Shown here: positions 50,547 to 61,220 of the stretch, piece by piece
Layout: each line of letters begins with the position of its first letter
Numbering within the stretch: the first letter of the stretch is position 1
From: Spirochaetales bacterium
Lineage (GTDB): Bacteria; Spirochaetota; Spirochaetia; DSM-2461
DNA length: 64,000 bases
Assembly: GCA_022360655.1 (NCBI GenBank)
Contig: JAKSCK010000050.1
Coordinates: 62,001 to 126,000 of the forward strand
Reading direction: 5' to 3'
Position numbers and translations under genes: made by a program
Notes under the pieces: model-generated
The model's database searches: none
Seen by the model: the letters and a program-made list of their open reading frames with translations, nothing else
What the model was told of the DNA's origin: nothing

Positions 50547-52073
50547 TCAATGATCTGGAAATTGGCGTTGAAGATGAGCCAAAGCGTCCTTCTGTTGAAG
50601 AAATAGCTCCACCAATTCCGGATCAAATCGCCGTCCTTTTTCCTCTTCAATGTAGGTTATGGCTGCAGAGAAAGACCAGGCTGCACGGTGCTGCCGACCA
50701 TGAGTGAGAGAATCAAAGGAATCGCAGAGAGCCACAATTCGAGCCTGGAGTGAAATGGCCTCTCCAGAAAGTCCATTAGGATACCCACTTCCATCATAGT
50801 TTTCATGATGCTGAAGACAAATCATCGCGGCTTCCTGAAGCAATGGACGGGAAGAACCTCGCAAAAGACGATAGCCAATTTCCGTATGGGACTGCATCAC
50901 GTGCCTTTCTTCATCATTGAGGGATTCAGGCTTCAGAAGAATCTCATCAGGAATTCCAATCTTTCCAATATCATGCAATGCAGAAGCCATCCGTAAAGCA
51001 TTGGCTGAAGATTCATCAAATCCAACCTTCATGGCCAATAATCCACAAAGTTCACCCACGCGCCGAACATGTTGTGCCGTATCACGAGTGCGGGTTTCCA
51101 CCACTTCACCAAGACGAACAACCAGCTCTTCCTGTGTTCCTTCAATTTCCTGATTAAGGCGCAAATTTTCAAATGCAACGGCAACATTCCCTGCAAAAAC
51201 TTCCAAGAGCTGTCGATCCTGAGCTTCCAGTCGTTTATCACTTCGAATGCAGACGAGCATGCGAATCCGCCTGGCATCTTCATAGAGGAACACGGAGTTG
51301 TTGCGAATCAATAAACTCCTTCCACGACGCTTCAACGACTTTAATTCATCAAAAACATCGTTTCCCAAAACCTCTGGAGGCGCTCCTCCTCCTGGAAGAA
51401 CAAAATCACCATCAGCAGCAATGGTTCGAAACCCTCGATGATCTTGAACTGCACAATACGCGTTCCTTGGTGCACCAAGGAGCCGTCGCAACGCTCCATA
51501 CACTTCGATGGCCAATTCGCTAACACTTCTGGCCCAATACAAATCCGCAGAAAGCCGACTGATCCCCTCCAAACCATCTCGATGTCGTTTCAACCGTTCC
51601 TGTTGAACTTCCAAGGCCATCAAATCCCGATAGTTCCGAAGCGCCGTCATCACCAACGTGTGCAATCTTTGAGCAGTAAGCTCTGTTTTTTCCTCATAGT
51701 CATTGATGTCATAATCCACAATCACCCGGCGGCTTGGAGCCCGTCCTGGCTGACCTGTACGGAGAACAATGCGCATATGAGGATTACCCAGTTCTTCCCG
51801 TATAAAAGACACCAATTGAAGTCCTGCATCTCCCTCTTCCATCACAACATCAAGAAGAGCCAGTGCGATTCCTGATTCTGAATGCAAAAGGGCCTGTGCC
51901 TCTGCACGGCTATAAGCGCTTAAAAACTCAATTCCTTGGTTTTCAAATTGCAAGTCACGGAGAACCGTTCGAGTGATCATGTGCATGCCCGGATCATCAT
52001 CCACAATGAGAATCTTCCAGGCACCAGGAGGATAATATCCCTGCGGACGTGAAAATCGTCCGCCCTCACTCAC
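50547..52073 (-). CDS. Response regulator with HD-GYP output (c-di-GMP phosphodiesterase)
   Basis: 508 residues in three parts: receiver domain (DDD at 25-27, phospho-acceptor D75 in LALLDVVME, K129), a middle DUF3369/GAF-like sensor region (about 150-305), and an HD-GYP domain with ALHDIGKIGIP (HD at 367-368), QHHENYDGSGYPNGL (HHE and GYP at 422-432). It should degrade c-di-GMP when phosphorylated. Its ATG overlaps the stop of the upstream diguanylate cyclase gene (ATGA), so synthesis and breakdown proteins are co-translated. No histidine kinase is nearby; the kinase must come from elsewhere. Confidence 0.92.
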   Translation of the reverse strand: MSEGGRFSRPQGYYPPGAWKILIVDDDPGMHMITRTVLRDLQFENQGIEFLSAYSRAEAQALLHSESGIALALLDVVMEEGDAGLQLVSFIREELGNPHMRIVLRTGQPGRAPSRRVIVDYDINDYEEKTELTAQRLHTLVMTALRNYRDLMALEVQQERLKRHRDGLEGISRLSADLYWARSVSELAIEVYGALRRLLGAPRNAYCAVQDHRGFRTIAADGDFVLPGGGAPPEVLGNDVFDELKSLKRRGRSLLIRNNSVFLYEDARRIRMLVCIRSDKRLEAQDRQLLEVFAGNVAVAFENLRLNQEIEGTQEELVVRLGEVVETRTRDTAQHVRRVGELCGLLAMKVGFDESSANALRMASALHDIGKIGIPDEILLKPESLNDEERHVMQSHTEIGYRLLRGSSRPLLQEAAMICLQHHENYDGSGYPNGLSGEAISLQARIVALCDSFDSLTHGRQHRAAWSFSAAITYIEEEKGRRFDPELVELFLQQKDALAHLQRQFPDH

Positions 52074-55000
52074 AGTCCTTCCTCCATCACCACAGCATGG
52101 GATGTTGGCAAGATTTGGGGAGGTGTGCCATTGACCATAGATTCTGGCAAGTCTGGCAAGATTCCGGCAAAACAGGCCCTATTTCGACCTGCATTTTTTG
52201 CCGCATACAACGCTTGATCTGCCAATTCCACCACTTCCACATCCTCTCTACCTGGAATTATGGTTGCAACACCAATGCTGAGGGAAAGAAAATCTGACGA
52301 TGATGAAAAAGCATGGGGAATTCCAAGATTTTGGACCGACGTCATCAATTGATTGGTCATGGTGATGGATGCATCGGCACCATGTCCAAGATAGAGTGCT
52401 GTGAATTCTTCTCCACCATACCGGGCCACGATATCGGTTGATCTACCAAAAACCTGAGAAAGTACAGAACCCAACTGATGCAAGGCCTCATCCCCACGAA
52501 CATGCCCATAGTTATCATTGTAGAGTTTGAAAAAGTCCACATCCAACATAAAAAGAGTCAGGGATAAACGATTTCTGCGCGCTGTCAGAATGGTTTGATG
52601 CAAGGCCTGATCAAAACCCCGTCGATTCAGCAAGCCAGTTAAACTGTCATTCATTGTGAGTTTTTCAAGACGGTGGTTGGTCTCAAGAACACAACGACGG
52701 GCCTCTTCCAACTCCTCCACTTTCTCTTTTAAAAGCTTGCCTTCCCGCAATTTCACAAAAACACCTGCCCCAATCATGGCCATGAGAAGATAGAGAATTA
52801 AGGCCCAAGGAGTGGTCCAAAAAATGGGTTGAACAACAATCTCTGGCCCCTTTACAGACTCAAAATGAGTCTCATCATTACGGCGACCACGAACTTCCAA
52901 CACATAATGTCCTGGAGGAAGTTTGGCATAGGTCACACTTTGAGCTTCATGTGCCGTGATCCATTCCTGTTCTAACCCAAGGAGTCGATATTCAAAACGA
53001 AGTAAACCATTCAAACTATGATCCACGGCATCAAAGGAGAGGGTGAACATGTTTTGATGGGGTTTCAGACGGAGAGGCGAAGTCAACGGAAAATCAGAAG
53101 AATAGTTCCACCGTTCGCCCATCACTCGAAACTCATTTATGAAGACATTGGGGTTGGTTTTTTCTTGAGGGAAAACCAACGATTCATAGGACCAGATTTG
53201 TCCTATGGCCCCAAGGAGCATCCCATGTGAGGAGGTGTAGAGAAGACTTTTGACTGGTCCGGCCGGCTGAAATGCATCCTCCGTTCCAATGGAATGAAGA
53301 TAGGTTCCATCTGCATCAAATAGATAGATCTGAGAACCATCGGAAGCCCAAACGTTCCCCTCATCATCTTGGGCAAGAGCGCTCATGGGAAGCGTCCCTT
53401 GGGGAAGGTCAAGGGGTTCAAATCCTTCGTCCACTCCACGATACAAAACAATTCCCGATGTGGTCCCCACCCATAATGTTCCTTTTGGATCACTCAACAG
53501 GGCCAGTACACCGCCCTCAGGTAAACCCTGAGGCATCTTCTCATCACTATTCCACGTTTTTACAAGATTCCCAGAAGCATTAAACACCCGCAGATTCTCC
53601 GAACATCCGGCCCAAAGAGAACCATATCGATCCACAAGCAAAATCTGAGGAACTTCTTGAGGGGAGAACTCAAAACGTTGTGGAGGTTGGCCATCAAGTG
53701 GCAAAAGAAAGAGCCGACCATCGTCGAGAGAAATCCATATCCCACCACTGGTTTCTGCCATCGCAAGTACGGCTCCACCCTCCATATTGGGCCAACTGGG
53801 ATGAACCACATGTCCCGGAACAAAAGTATCCATTTGAGGAAGATACACTTGTGGTCCTTGGTCACTCCCCACCCAAATTCGACCAAAAGAGTCCTCCATA
53901 AGGGCACAGAGCTTTTTTCCTGCCAAAACAGGAAACCCCAATGGTGTTCCTTCAAAACGACTCATTTCTCCTGAAAACCGATGGATTCGAACCAGCCCCC
54001 CCTGAGAACTCCCAGCCCAGAGGTCTCCACGACGATCTTCTAATAAGACATCAAGACTTCCCGCCGGTAGACTCTCTCCGTCATGACGTCGGATGTACTT
54101 CAGATGATTCTCCAAGTGTTTATAGGAACACCACAAACCATCATGGGCCGTTCCTAACCAAACCTGTCCATTCTCATCAGAAAAAATGGATTCGACTCGA
54201 CTAGCCGGTAATTTGTAGGGATGGGAAGCATCTGATTGGCAATCATTCCTGAGCACTCCATTCTCAAAAATGAGGATTCCCCCATTGGGCTTGGCAATCC
54301 AAAGCCAACCCTCCTCATCCCAATTTATGGAGTGAATTCCATCTGGAATGAGAATGGATTGAATCAGTGTTCCTGACTCAATTTTTTGAAGAAGCCCATC
54401 ACTTCTTCCAATCCATATGCTGCCCTGAGAGGCTGCAAGGGTCTCTCCATTTCTAAAATCATACACATGGCGAAAGAGTCCTTGATGGGCATCCCACACC
54501 TTCAGTCCATCCTGAGCCAGAACCCAAATGGTCCCCGATTCATCCACCACCATGGCTTGGAAGATCAAATCTTCATGAATCCCTGTATCTTCCCACGGAA
54601 TTGGAGCAAAACGATCTCCATCAAAGAGAAGAGGGGCTGTTGAAGTCAGAACAAATAGGGAACGATCCAAAGTGGATGCAAATCCAAGAAGCGGTTCTCC
54701 TTCTCCCACCAATGCGGAAAAGGAGAAAAACGCATCCTGAGAAAAACTGTATAAAGCAGGTCCTGCGGATGTTCCAACCCAGAGTTCATCTCTCTCGGAA
54801 ATGTAATTGACGCACGTGATGGAATCAGAAGGAAGTTGGGGATAATCTTGTTGTGAATAGGCCGTTAATTGTTGCCCATTATAAGAGAACAAACCATGGG
54901 GTGTTCCCAGCCAGATATTTCCTCGTGGCCCAATGGTTAAAGAATTGATGCTCTGCAATTGGCGAGAGGGATCACGATGGGAACGAAAGAACATTTCTTC

Positions 55001-55075
55001 CCCATTGAGGACGTCATGGGAGAAAAACATGAGAACAATAATGATGCAACGGGAAACCCTGTTGAAATGAACCAT
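52070..55075 (-). CDS. Beta-propeller sensor diguanylate cyclase
   Basis: 1001 residues from ATG 55075 (a GTG four codons up is possible; neither has a good ribosome site). Signal anchor, then about 650 residues of two-component-type propeller repeats (for example LWVGT, IWLGT, WAGS), a Y_Y_Y domain (about 665-740), one transmembrane helix near 755-775, a short coiled coil, and a GGDEF domain with catalytic GGEEF and an I-site RxxD five residues before it (GRSTDIVARYGGEEF). It senses an external ligand and makes c-di-GMP. No kinase domain is present, unlike most propeller sensors. Coupled to the HD-GYP gene. Confidence 0.9.
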   Translation of the reverse strand: MVHFNRVSRCIIIVLMFFSHDVLNGEEMFFRSHRDPSRQLQSINSLTIGPRGNIWLGTPHGLFSYNGQQLTAYSQQDYPQLPSDSITCVNYISERDELWVGTSAGPALYSFSQDAFFSFSALVGEGEPLLGFASTLDRSLFVLTSTAPLLFDGDRFAPIPWEDTGIHEDLIFQAMVVDESGTIWVLAQDGLKVWDAHQGLFRHVYDFRNGETLAASQGSIWIGRSDGLLQKIESGTLIQSILIPDGIHSINWDEEGWLWIAKPNGGILIFENGVLRNDCQSDASHPYKLPASRVESIFSDENGQVWLGTAHDGLWCSYKHLENHLKYIRRHDGESLPAGSLDVLLEDRRGDLWAGSSQGGLVRIHRFSGEMSRFEGTPLGFPVLAGKKLCALMEDSFGRIWVGSDQGPQVYLPQMDTFVPGHVVHPSWPNMEGGAVLAMAETSGGIWISLDDGRLFLLPLDGQPPQRFEFSPQEVPQILLVDRYGSLWAGCSENLRVFNASGNLVKTWNSDEKMPQGLPEGGVLALLSDPKGTLWVGTTSGIVLYRGVDEGFEPLDLPQGTLPMSALAQDDEGNVWASDGSQIYLFDADGTYLHSIGTEDAFQPAGPVKSLLYTSSHGMLLGAIGQIWSYESLVFPQEKTNPNVFINEFRVMGERWNYSSDFPLTSPLRLKPHQNMFTLSFDAVDHSLNGLLRFEYRLLGLEQEWITAHEAQSVTYAKLPPGHYVLEVRGRRNDETHFESVKGPEIVVQPIFWTTPWALILYLLMAMIGAGVFVKLREGKLLKEKVEELEEARRCVLETNHRLEKLTMNDSLTGLLNRRGFDQALHQTILTARRNRLSLTLFMLDVDFFKLYNDNYGHVRGDEALHQLGSVLSQVFGRSTDIVARYGGEEFTALYLGHGADASITMTNQLMTSVQNLGIPHAFSSSSDFLSLSIGVATIIPGREDVEVVELADQALYAAKNAGRNRACFAGILPDLPESMVNGTPPQILPTSHAVVMEEGL

Positions 55076-55238
55076 GGATCTGTTCACGATAAATCATAAA
55101 CAGTCATTCAGTCACCCCAAATATCTGGAGAGTTTCTTCCAATTTCTGATTTTTTGGTGCCACAAATTCCGTTGAGGAAGAAAACGCCACTCGACACCTT
55201 CGTCCTCAACGGAGAATCATATTTCAAGCAATCACTGA

Positions 55239-55257
55239 GGATTAAATTGCTTAATCC
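55239..55257 (-). terminator. Hairpin overlapping the gltD stop
   Basis: GGATTAA and TTAATCC pair perfectly around five bases and contain the TAA of gltD. There is no T-run. 55076-55238 holds no gene. Confidence 0.4.
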
Positions 55258-56681
55258 TGACCTTGCAACCAGCGATGAACAGCATCGGCAGCCTTTCGTC
55301 CACTGGCAATCGCTCGAACAACCAATGACGCACCACTCACGGCATCACCAGCAGCAAATATCCCATTGATGCTGCTTTGCCATTCGTCAGTCCGAATGTT
55401 TCCACGAGGATCAAGAGCCACCCCTGGATCAGAAACAGCCCGACCATGCTCCACATGGAGAAATCCCATGGAAAGCAGAACCAAGTCCAACTCTAACGTA
55501 AACTCACTCCCCTCCACTGGCTTCATGGTTGGACGTGCTCCTTTTTCACCAGGAATCCATTCCACATTCCGGAAGTGACCAGCACAAACCTTGCCATTTC
55601 GCTCTTCAAAACCAAGCGTTTCCACAGCCCAACGGCGCTCCACACCTTCTTTATGACTTGAGGAGGTTCGGAGGATTCGGGGCCATGCAGGCCATTCTGG
55701 ATTGTGGTTTTCCTTCCAGTCTCGGGGTTGAGGCATGATTTCAAACTGATACACTGCCGCCGCACCTTGACGACGAGCGGTTCCAACACAGTCCGAACCT
55801 GTATCACCACCACCAATGACCAGAACACGCTTTCCTCCCGCGTCTATGTCCTCTTCATTGTAGGCTTCTTCACCAACACGCCGATTGGACTGCCCCAGAT
55901 ATTCCAGGGCAAAGTGAACTCCACCCAATTGCCGTCCAGGAACATTGAGGTCTCGAGGAGCCCCTGCTCCCATGGCAAAGAGAACAGCATCAAATTTTTC
56001 CCGGAGATAACGAATGGAAAGATCCTCTCCAACAACAACCCCGGTTTCAAAGCGGATGCCCTCTGCAACCATCTGTTCAAACCGTCGATCAAGAACCCAT
56101 TTGTCTAATTTAAAATCGGGGATTCCATATCGAAGCAATCCACCTGGGCGCTTATCTTTTTCAAAAACAGTCACACTGTGCCCAAGTCGGCGAAGCTGTT
56201 GAGCCGCGGCCATTCCTGCTGGGCCTGAACCCACAACAGCCACAGATAATCCACTCTCAACTTTCGGAGGTCGGGGAGTCACCCAACCTTCGGAAAAGGC
56301 TTTTTCGACAATGGCCCGCTCAATTTGACGGATTGCCACAGGGGCATCATTGATGGCCAGAGTGCATGAGGTTTCACAGGGAGCAGGACAAATTCGACCC
56401 GTCACTTCTGGGAAGTTATTGGTTAATTCTAGCCGTTCATATGCTTCTCGCCATTGTCCTCGCCAAACAGCGTCATTCCATTCGGGAATCAAGTTGTCGA
56501 CTGGGCATCCAATGTTGTGGCAGAAGGGAGTTCCGCATTCCATGCAACGCCCTCCCTGCTCCTTAAGCTCTTCCACACTCTGCCCAATTGTCACATCACG
56601 GTAATCACCAAGACGCTCGGAAACAGGACGATACTCATCCCAAAGTCGTTCAAATTCTAAGAATCCATTGGTTTTGCCCAT
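55251..56681 (-). CDS. gltD: Glutamate synthase small subunit
   Basis: 476 residues. N-terminal cysteines for the Fe-S clusters (CMECGTPFCHNIGCPVDN, CPAPCETSC), FAD-binding GSGPAGMAAAQQL and NADPH-binding IGGGDTGSDC. The subunit takes electrons from NADPH to the large subunit, which makes two glutamates from glutamine and 2-oxoglutarate. The ATG shares its A with the gltB stop (TAATG), showing direct coupling; GAGGAGG sits nine bases upstream. Confidence 0.96.
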   Translation of the reverse strand: MGKTNGFLEFERLWDEYRPVSERLGDYRDVTIGQSVEELKEQGGRCMECGTPFCHNIGCPVDNLIPEWNDAVWRGQWREAYERLELTNNFPEVTGRICPAPCETSCTLAINDAPVAIRQIERAIVEKAFSEGWVTPRPPKVESGLSVAVVGSGPAGMAAAQQLRRLGHSVTVFEKDKRPGGLLRYGIPDFKLDKWVLDRRFEQMVAEGIRFETGVVVGEDLSIRYLREKFDAVLFAMGAGAPRDLNVPGRQLGGVHFALEYLGQSNRRVGEEAYNEEDIDAGGKRVLVIGGGDTGSDCVGTARRQGAAAVYQFEIMPQPRDWKENHNPEWPAWPRILRTSSSHKEGVERRWAVETLGFEERNGKVCAGHFRNVEWIPGEKGARPTMKPVEGSEFTLELDLVLLSMGFLHVEHGRAVSDPGVALDPRGNIRTDEWQSSINGIFAAGDAVSGASLVVRAIASGRKAADAVHRWLQGQD

Positions 56682-59600
56682 TAGACGTACACCTCCTCAG
56701 TGATTGCTGTGGTATCCGCACTCCGGCTTTCTCGTTCTCGCATCTTCTCTAAAGCCTTGCGGTATTCAATGGGCATGACTTTGACAAACCTTGGCAAACT
56801 CTCTTCCCAGGAAGAAAGGATTCCATCGGCGACACGACTTCCTGTGAGGGCACGATGCCGTTCAATGAGCTCTCGAAGGACTTTGGCATCCTCTGCTAAA
56901 ACAACCGGCTCAATGTCCACCATTTCCAAGTTACAGCGGGTATCAAAGAGCTGATTATCATCATAGACATAGGCTGTTCCACCAGACATACCAGCGGCAA
57001 AGTTCACACCGGTATGACCAAGAACCACCACGGTCCCACCCGTCATGTACTCACAACCATGATCACCAACACCTTCAACAACCGCCACGGCACCAGAGTT
57101 ACGAACCGCAAATCGCTCACCAGCCATACCGCCAATGAAGGCTTCACCACTGGAAGCACCAAAGAGATTCACATTTCCCGTGATGATGTTTCGATGCCCA
57201 GAAAATGTGGCCGAACGAGAGGGTTTGAGCACCAATTGTCCGCCAGAAAGTCCCTTTCCAAAATAGTCATTGGACTCCCCTTCCAGGGTGAAGGACACAC
57301 CCTTTGCCAAGAAGGCACCAAAACTCTGGCCTGCCGTCCCCACAAAGTTCACCTTAATGCTATCTTCAGGAAGCCCTTTCGACCCCCAACGCTTTGTCAC
57401 AGCATAACTTAAGGTTGCTCCTACACTCCGATGGCGGTTCCGAACCTCACGGTCCAGCTCAACGGTTTTCCCTTCCTCGATTGCGCTCTTGCAATCTGCC
57501 ACCAACAACTCATCCAAAGAAGGCTCTTCATCCTTCAACTGGCTGGAAGTGCAACGCAAACTTCCCCCCTGAGGAACTTCAGGTTGGGCAAGAATCTTGG
57601 AGAAGTCGAGTCCTGAAGTTTTGTAATGCTCCACGGCATCATCCACACAGAGCCGATCCACACGTCCCACCATCTCATCCAGCTTACGGAATCCCAGTTC
57701 GGCCATGATTTCCCGAAGTTCCTGGGCAATAAAACGCATAAAATTGATGAGATGTTCTGGTGTGCCACCAAAACGCTTGCGAAGTTCAGGATTTTGGGTG
57801 GCCACGCCCACAGGACAGGCATTGGTATGGCAGGCCCGCATCATCACACAACCCAAGGTCACCAAAGTTGCTGAACCAAAACCAAATTCTTCTGCACCAA
57901 GGAGGGCTGCAACGGCCACATCACGGCCTGTCTTGAGCTGACCATCCACTTGGACACGGATTCTGTCCCGCAGGCCATTCATCACCAGCACCTGCTGGGT
58001 TTCTGCTAGTCCAAGCTCCCACCAGGTTCCAGCATATTTGATGGAACTCAAGGGACTGGCACCAGTACCACCATCACCACCTGAAATCAACACCATATCG
58101 GCCTTACCCTTGGCCACACCAGCAGCAACTGTTCCCACTCCAGCCTCTGCCACAAGCTTGACAGAAACACGGGCTTTGGGATTGGCATTCTTCAGGTCAA
58201 AAATGAGCTGAGAAAGGTCCTCAATGGAATAGATGTCATGATGAGGTGGAGGACTAATGAGCATCACACCAGGGGTGGTGAATCGCACTCGAGCAATCTC
58301 TTCATTCACCTTATGTCCAGGAAGCTGTCCACCTTCACCTGGTTTTGCTCCCTGAGCCATTTTTATCTGAAGTTCATCACAGTTGGCCAAGTACGCAGAG
58401 TTGACTCCAAATCGACCAGAGGCAATTTGCTTGGTTCGACTTCTCCGATCAGAACCATCCGCATCTGGTGTGTACCGAGCTTCATCTTCACCACCCTCAC
58501 CAGAATTGCTGCGTCCACCTAAGGCATTCATAGCAATGGCAATGGTTTCATGGGCCTCTTGGCTGATGGAACCATAGGACATAGCCCCTGTGGTGAAGCG
58601 TTTGACAATCTCCTCCACGGGCTCCACTTCCTCAAGTGGAATGGATTGGCCAGGAACAAAATTAAAGAGACCTCGAAGGGTGTTCAATCCTCGGGCTGTA
58701 TCATTAATGATGGATGAATATTCCTGAAATGCTTCAAAGTCACCGGAACGCACGGCCTTATGCAGAGCCACTACGGCTTCTGCACCAAAGAGTCGTCGTT
58801 CTCCATTCTGACGTTCTGCATACACTCCGCCGCTTTCAAGTCGGGCAGCATACACATTGTCATCGGCCCATGCTTTTTGGTGACGAGTCAAGAGATCATC
58901 TAAAATGGTTTGGAGATTGATACCGCCAATGCGGCTGACGGTACCAGTGAAATAGGTTTCTGTGACCGATTCATCAATACCAACAGCCTCAAAAATTTTC
59001 GCTCCACGGTAACTCCGAATTGTTGAAATGCCCATCTTGGACATCACCTTCAACAATCCTTTTTTTACCGCTTTGATATAGGACTCCATGGCCTGCTGCA
59101 GAGAAACATCGGATCCAAGATATCCCCGCTCTTTGATTTCAGGGAGGGCCTCAAACACCAGATAGGGGTTCACACCACTACAGCCATAACCAATCAAGGT
59201 GGCAAAATGATGAACTTCCCGAACCTCACCAGATTCCAATATCAAACCAGCAAGATGACGTTTTTCTTGGCGTATCAAATGATGATGAACGGCGGCAACT
59301 GCAAGGAGGGCTGGCACAGCCGCTTTTTCCCGAGAAACACCCCGGTCAGAAAGAATCACCAAGGATGCTCCTTGATCAATCTGAGCCTCGGCATCTTTGC
59401 AGATTCCCTCCAGCACAGAGGTGATGTTGATTTCCTCCTGTGCATCAAAGAGAAGACTCACTGTGTTCACACCAAATCCATCGATTTTTGTGCGGCGCAA
59501 ACGCTTGATATCATCATTTGTGAGAACAGGATGTGCCAATTTCAACTGGCGGCAATGGGCAGGTGTTTCATCCAAGAGATTCCGCTCCCGTCCCACAAAA

Positions 59601-61201
59601 CTCATCAATGACATCACCAAGTTTTCCCGATAGGGATCAATGGGAGGATTGGTGACCTGGGCAAAGTGTTGGCGGAAATAATCATACAGAAGGACCGGTT
59701 TCTCTGAGAGAACAGCAAGAGGGCCATCATTCCCCATGGAGCCAAGAGGTTCCTGGCCATTCGTGGCCATGGGAGCAATCACCTTCCGAATATCTTCATA
59801 GGAGTATCCAAAGGCTTTCAAGCTGTGGCGGAGATGCTCCGTATCTCCTTTGGGATCTTGGGGAGCCTGGAGCAGACCGGAAAGTTCAATCTTTTCTTCA
59901 GAAAGCCAACGGCGGTAAGGTTGAGAACGGCTAATTCGGCTCTTCACCTCATTATCTCGAACCAGACGCCCCTGTTCTGTGTCTACAATGAAGATTTTCC
60001 CTGGAGCAAGGCGTCCCTTTTCCAAGACATCATGGGGAGAAATTTCAATAACACCGGCTTCCGAAGCCATCACAACCAAGCCATCTTTTGTGACGGTATA
60101 CCGCCCAGGGCGCAAACCATTCCGGTCTAAAGTGGCTCCAATCCGTATACCATCGGTGAAGGCCATGGCTGCAGGTCCATCCCATGGTTCCATCACAGCA
60201 GCGTGGTATTCATAGAAGGATCGCTTATCCTCAGACATGTGATAACGAGTTCCAAAAGCCTCTGGAATCATCATCATGGTGGCATGTTCCATGGGACGGC
60301 CAGCCTGCGTGAGCAACTCAAAAACATTATCAAAGACTGCAGAATCACTTCCATCATCAGCAACAATGGGAAACAATTTCTCAATCTCATCACCAAAGAG
60401 CTCAGAGGAGAGACTGGCCTGCCGAGCATGCATTGTATTACGGTTTCGGCGAATGGTATTGATTTCGCCATTGTGGGCAATGTAGCGGAAGGGCTGAGCC
60501 AAGGGCCAGGATGGGAAGGTATTGGTGCTGTAGCGCTGATGAACCAAAGCCAAAGCACTCACCATGGTTTTATCTTTCAAATCAGGATAGAACGTGAGGA
60601 ACTGAGGAGCTACAAACATCCCCTTGTACACCATTGTACGAGAAGATAAAGAGCAAATATAAAAGTCTTCGCTATCATAATCCTTTTGCCGGACTGCCTC
60701 TTCTAGCCGCTTCCGCAGAACATACAAACTTCTCTCTATGGAGGATTTTTCCTGGAGGGGCACAACAAAAAGCTGGGCAATGTGCGGCATGGAATGACGA
60801 GCAATGTCCCCAAGACAATCTGGATCAACAGGAACATCCCGCCAACCTAAGACTCTCCATCCCTCTGCTTTACAGGTTTTTTCAACTTCAGATACTGCGG
60901 TTTTTCGGGAAGATGATTCATGAGGAAGAAAGAGCATTCCTGCTCCATACTGTCCTTCTTCTGGCAAAGAAAACTCTACCTGAGCATCCAGAAAGGCATG
61001 GGGAAGCTGCATCAGCATACCAGCTCCATCACCAGTCTTTTGATCTCCACCAACTGCACCTCGGTGTTCCAAATTCAAAAGGATTTCGACGCCCTTAGCG
61101 ATGATGTCGTGACTCTTTTCCCCGTTGATCTGTGCCACAAAGCCAACACCACAGGCGTCGTGCTCAAAGGCTGGATCGTAGAGGCCTTGGGCCTTCTTCA
61201 T
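56681..61201 (-). CDS. gltB: Glutamate synthase large subunit
   Basis: 1506 residues from ATG 61201 (GAGGAG upstream; a longer reading from 61231 would not fit the propeptide). Glutaminase nucleophile C17 follows a short propeptide in DACGVGF; the [3Fe-4S] cysteines are in CVMMRACHTNACPVGVATQ; FMN-binding GGDGGTGASPLSSIKYAG; C-terminal beta-helix with GGTAYVYDD. It uses glutamine amide to aminate 2-oxoglutarate. A promoter and a near-perfect inverted repeat lie immediately upstream. Confidence 0.97.
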   Translation of the reverse strand: MKKAQGLYDPAFEHDACGVGFVAQINGEKSHDIIAKGVEILLNLEHRGAVGGDQKTGDGAGMLMQLPHAFLDAQVEFSLPEEGQYGAGMLFLPHESSSRKTAVSEVEKTCKAEGWRVLGWRDVPVDPDCLGDIARHSMPHIAQLFVVPLQEKSSIERSLYVLRKRLEEAVRQKDYDSEDFYICSLSSRTMVYKGMFVAPQFLTFYPDLKDKTMVSALALVHQRYSTNTFPSWPLAQPFRYIAHNGEINTIRRNRNTMHARQASLSSELFGDEIEKLFPIVADDGSDSAVFDNVFELLTQAGRPMEHATMMMIPEAFGTRYHMSEDKRSFYEYHAAVMEPWDGPAAMAFTDGIRIGATLDRNGLRPGRYTVTKDGLVVMASEAGVIEISPHDVLEKGRLAPGKIFIVDTEQGRLVRDNEVKSRISRSQPYRRWLSEEKIELSGLLQAPQDPKGDTEHLRHSLKAFGYSYEDIRKVIAPMATNGQEPLGSMGNDGPLAVLSEKPVLLYDYFRQHFAQVTNPPIDPYRENLVMSLMSFVGRERNLLDETPAHCRQLKLAHPVLTNDDIKRLRRTKIDGFGVNTVSLLFDAQEEINITSVLEGICKDAEAQIDQGASLVILSDRGVSREKAAVPALLAVAAVHHHLIRQEKRHLAGLILESGEVREVHHFATLIGYGCSGVNPYLVFEALPEIKERGYLGSDVSLQQAMESYIKAVKKGLLKVMSKMGISTIRSYRGAKIFEAVGIDESVTETYFTGTVSRIGGINLQTILDDLLTRHQKAWADDNVYAARLESGGVYAERQNGERRLFGAEAVVALHKAVRSGDFEAFQEYSSIINDTARGLNTLRGLFNFVPGQSIPLEEVEPVEEIVKRFTTGAMSYGSISQEAHETIAIAMNALGGRSNSGEGGEDEARYTPDADGSDRRSRTKQIASGRFGVNSAYLANCDELQIKMAQGAKPGEGGQLPGHKVNEEIARVRFTTPGVMLISPPPHHDIYSIEDLSQLIFDLKNANPKARVSVKLVAEAGVGTVAAGVAKGKADMVLISGGDGGTGASPLSSIKYAGTWWELGLAETQQVLVMNGLRDRIRVQVDGQLKTGRDVAVAALLGAEEFGFGSATLVTLGCVMMRACHTNACPVGVATQNPELRKRFGGTPEHLINFMRFIAQELREIMAELGFRKLDEMVGRVDRLCVDDAVEHYKTSGLDFSKILAQPEVPQGGSLRCTSSQLKDEEPSLDELLVADCKSAIEEGKTVELDREVRNRHRSVGATLSYAVTKRWGSKGLPEDSIKVNFVGTAGQSFGAFLAKGVSFTLEGESNDYFGKGLSGGQLVLKPSRSATFSGHRNIITGNVNLFGASSGEAFIGGMAGERFAVRNSGAVAVVEGVGDHGCEYMTGGTVVVLGHTGVNFAAGMSGGTAYVYDDNQLFDTRCNLEMVDIEPVVLAEDAKVLRELIERHRALTGSRVADGILSSWEESLPRFVKVMPIEYRKALEKMRERESRSADTTAITEEVYV

Positions 61202-61220
61202 GACTGATCTCCTCGTCTTT

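Noticed and set aside
56681-61201. Second gene inside the very long gltB frame
   Set aside because: 1506 residues is the normal length, with all domains in order and in one frame.
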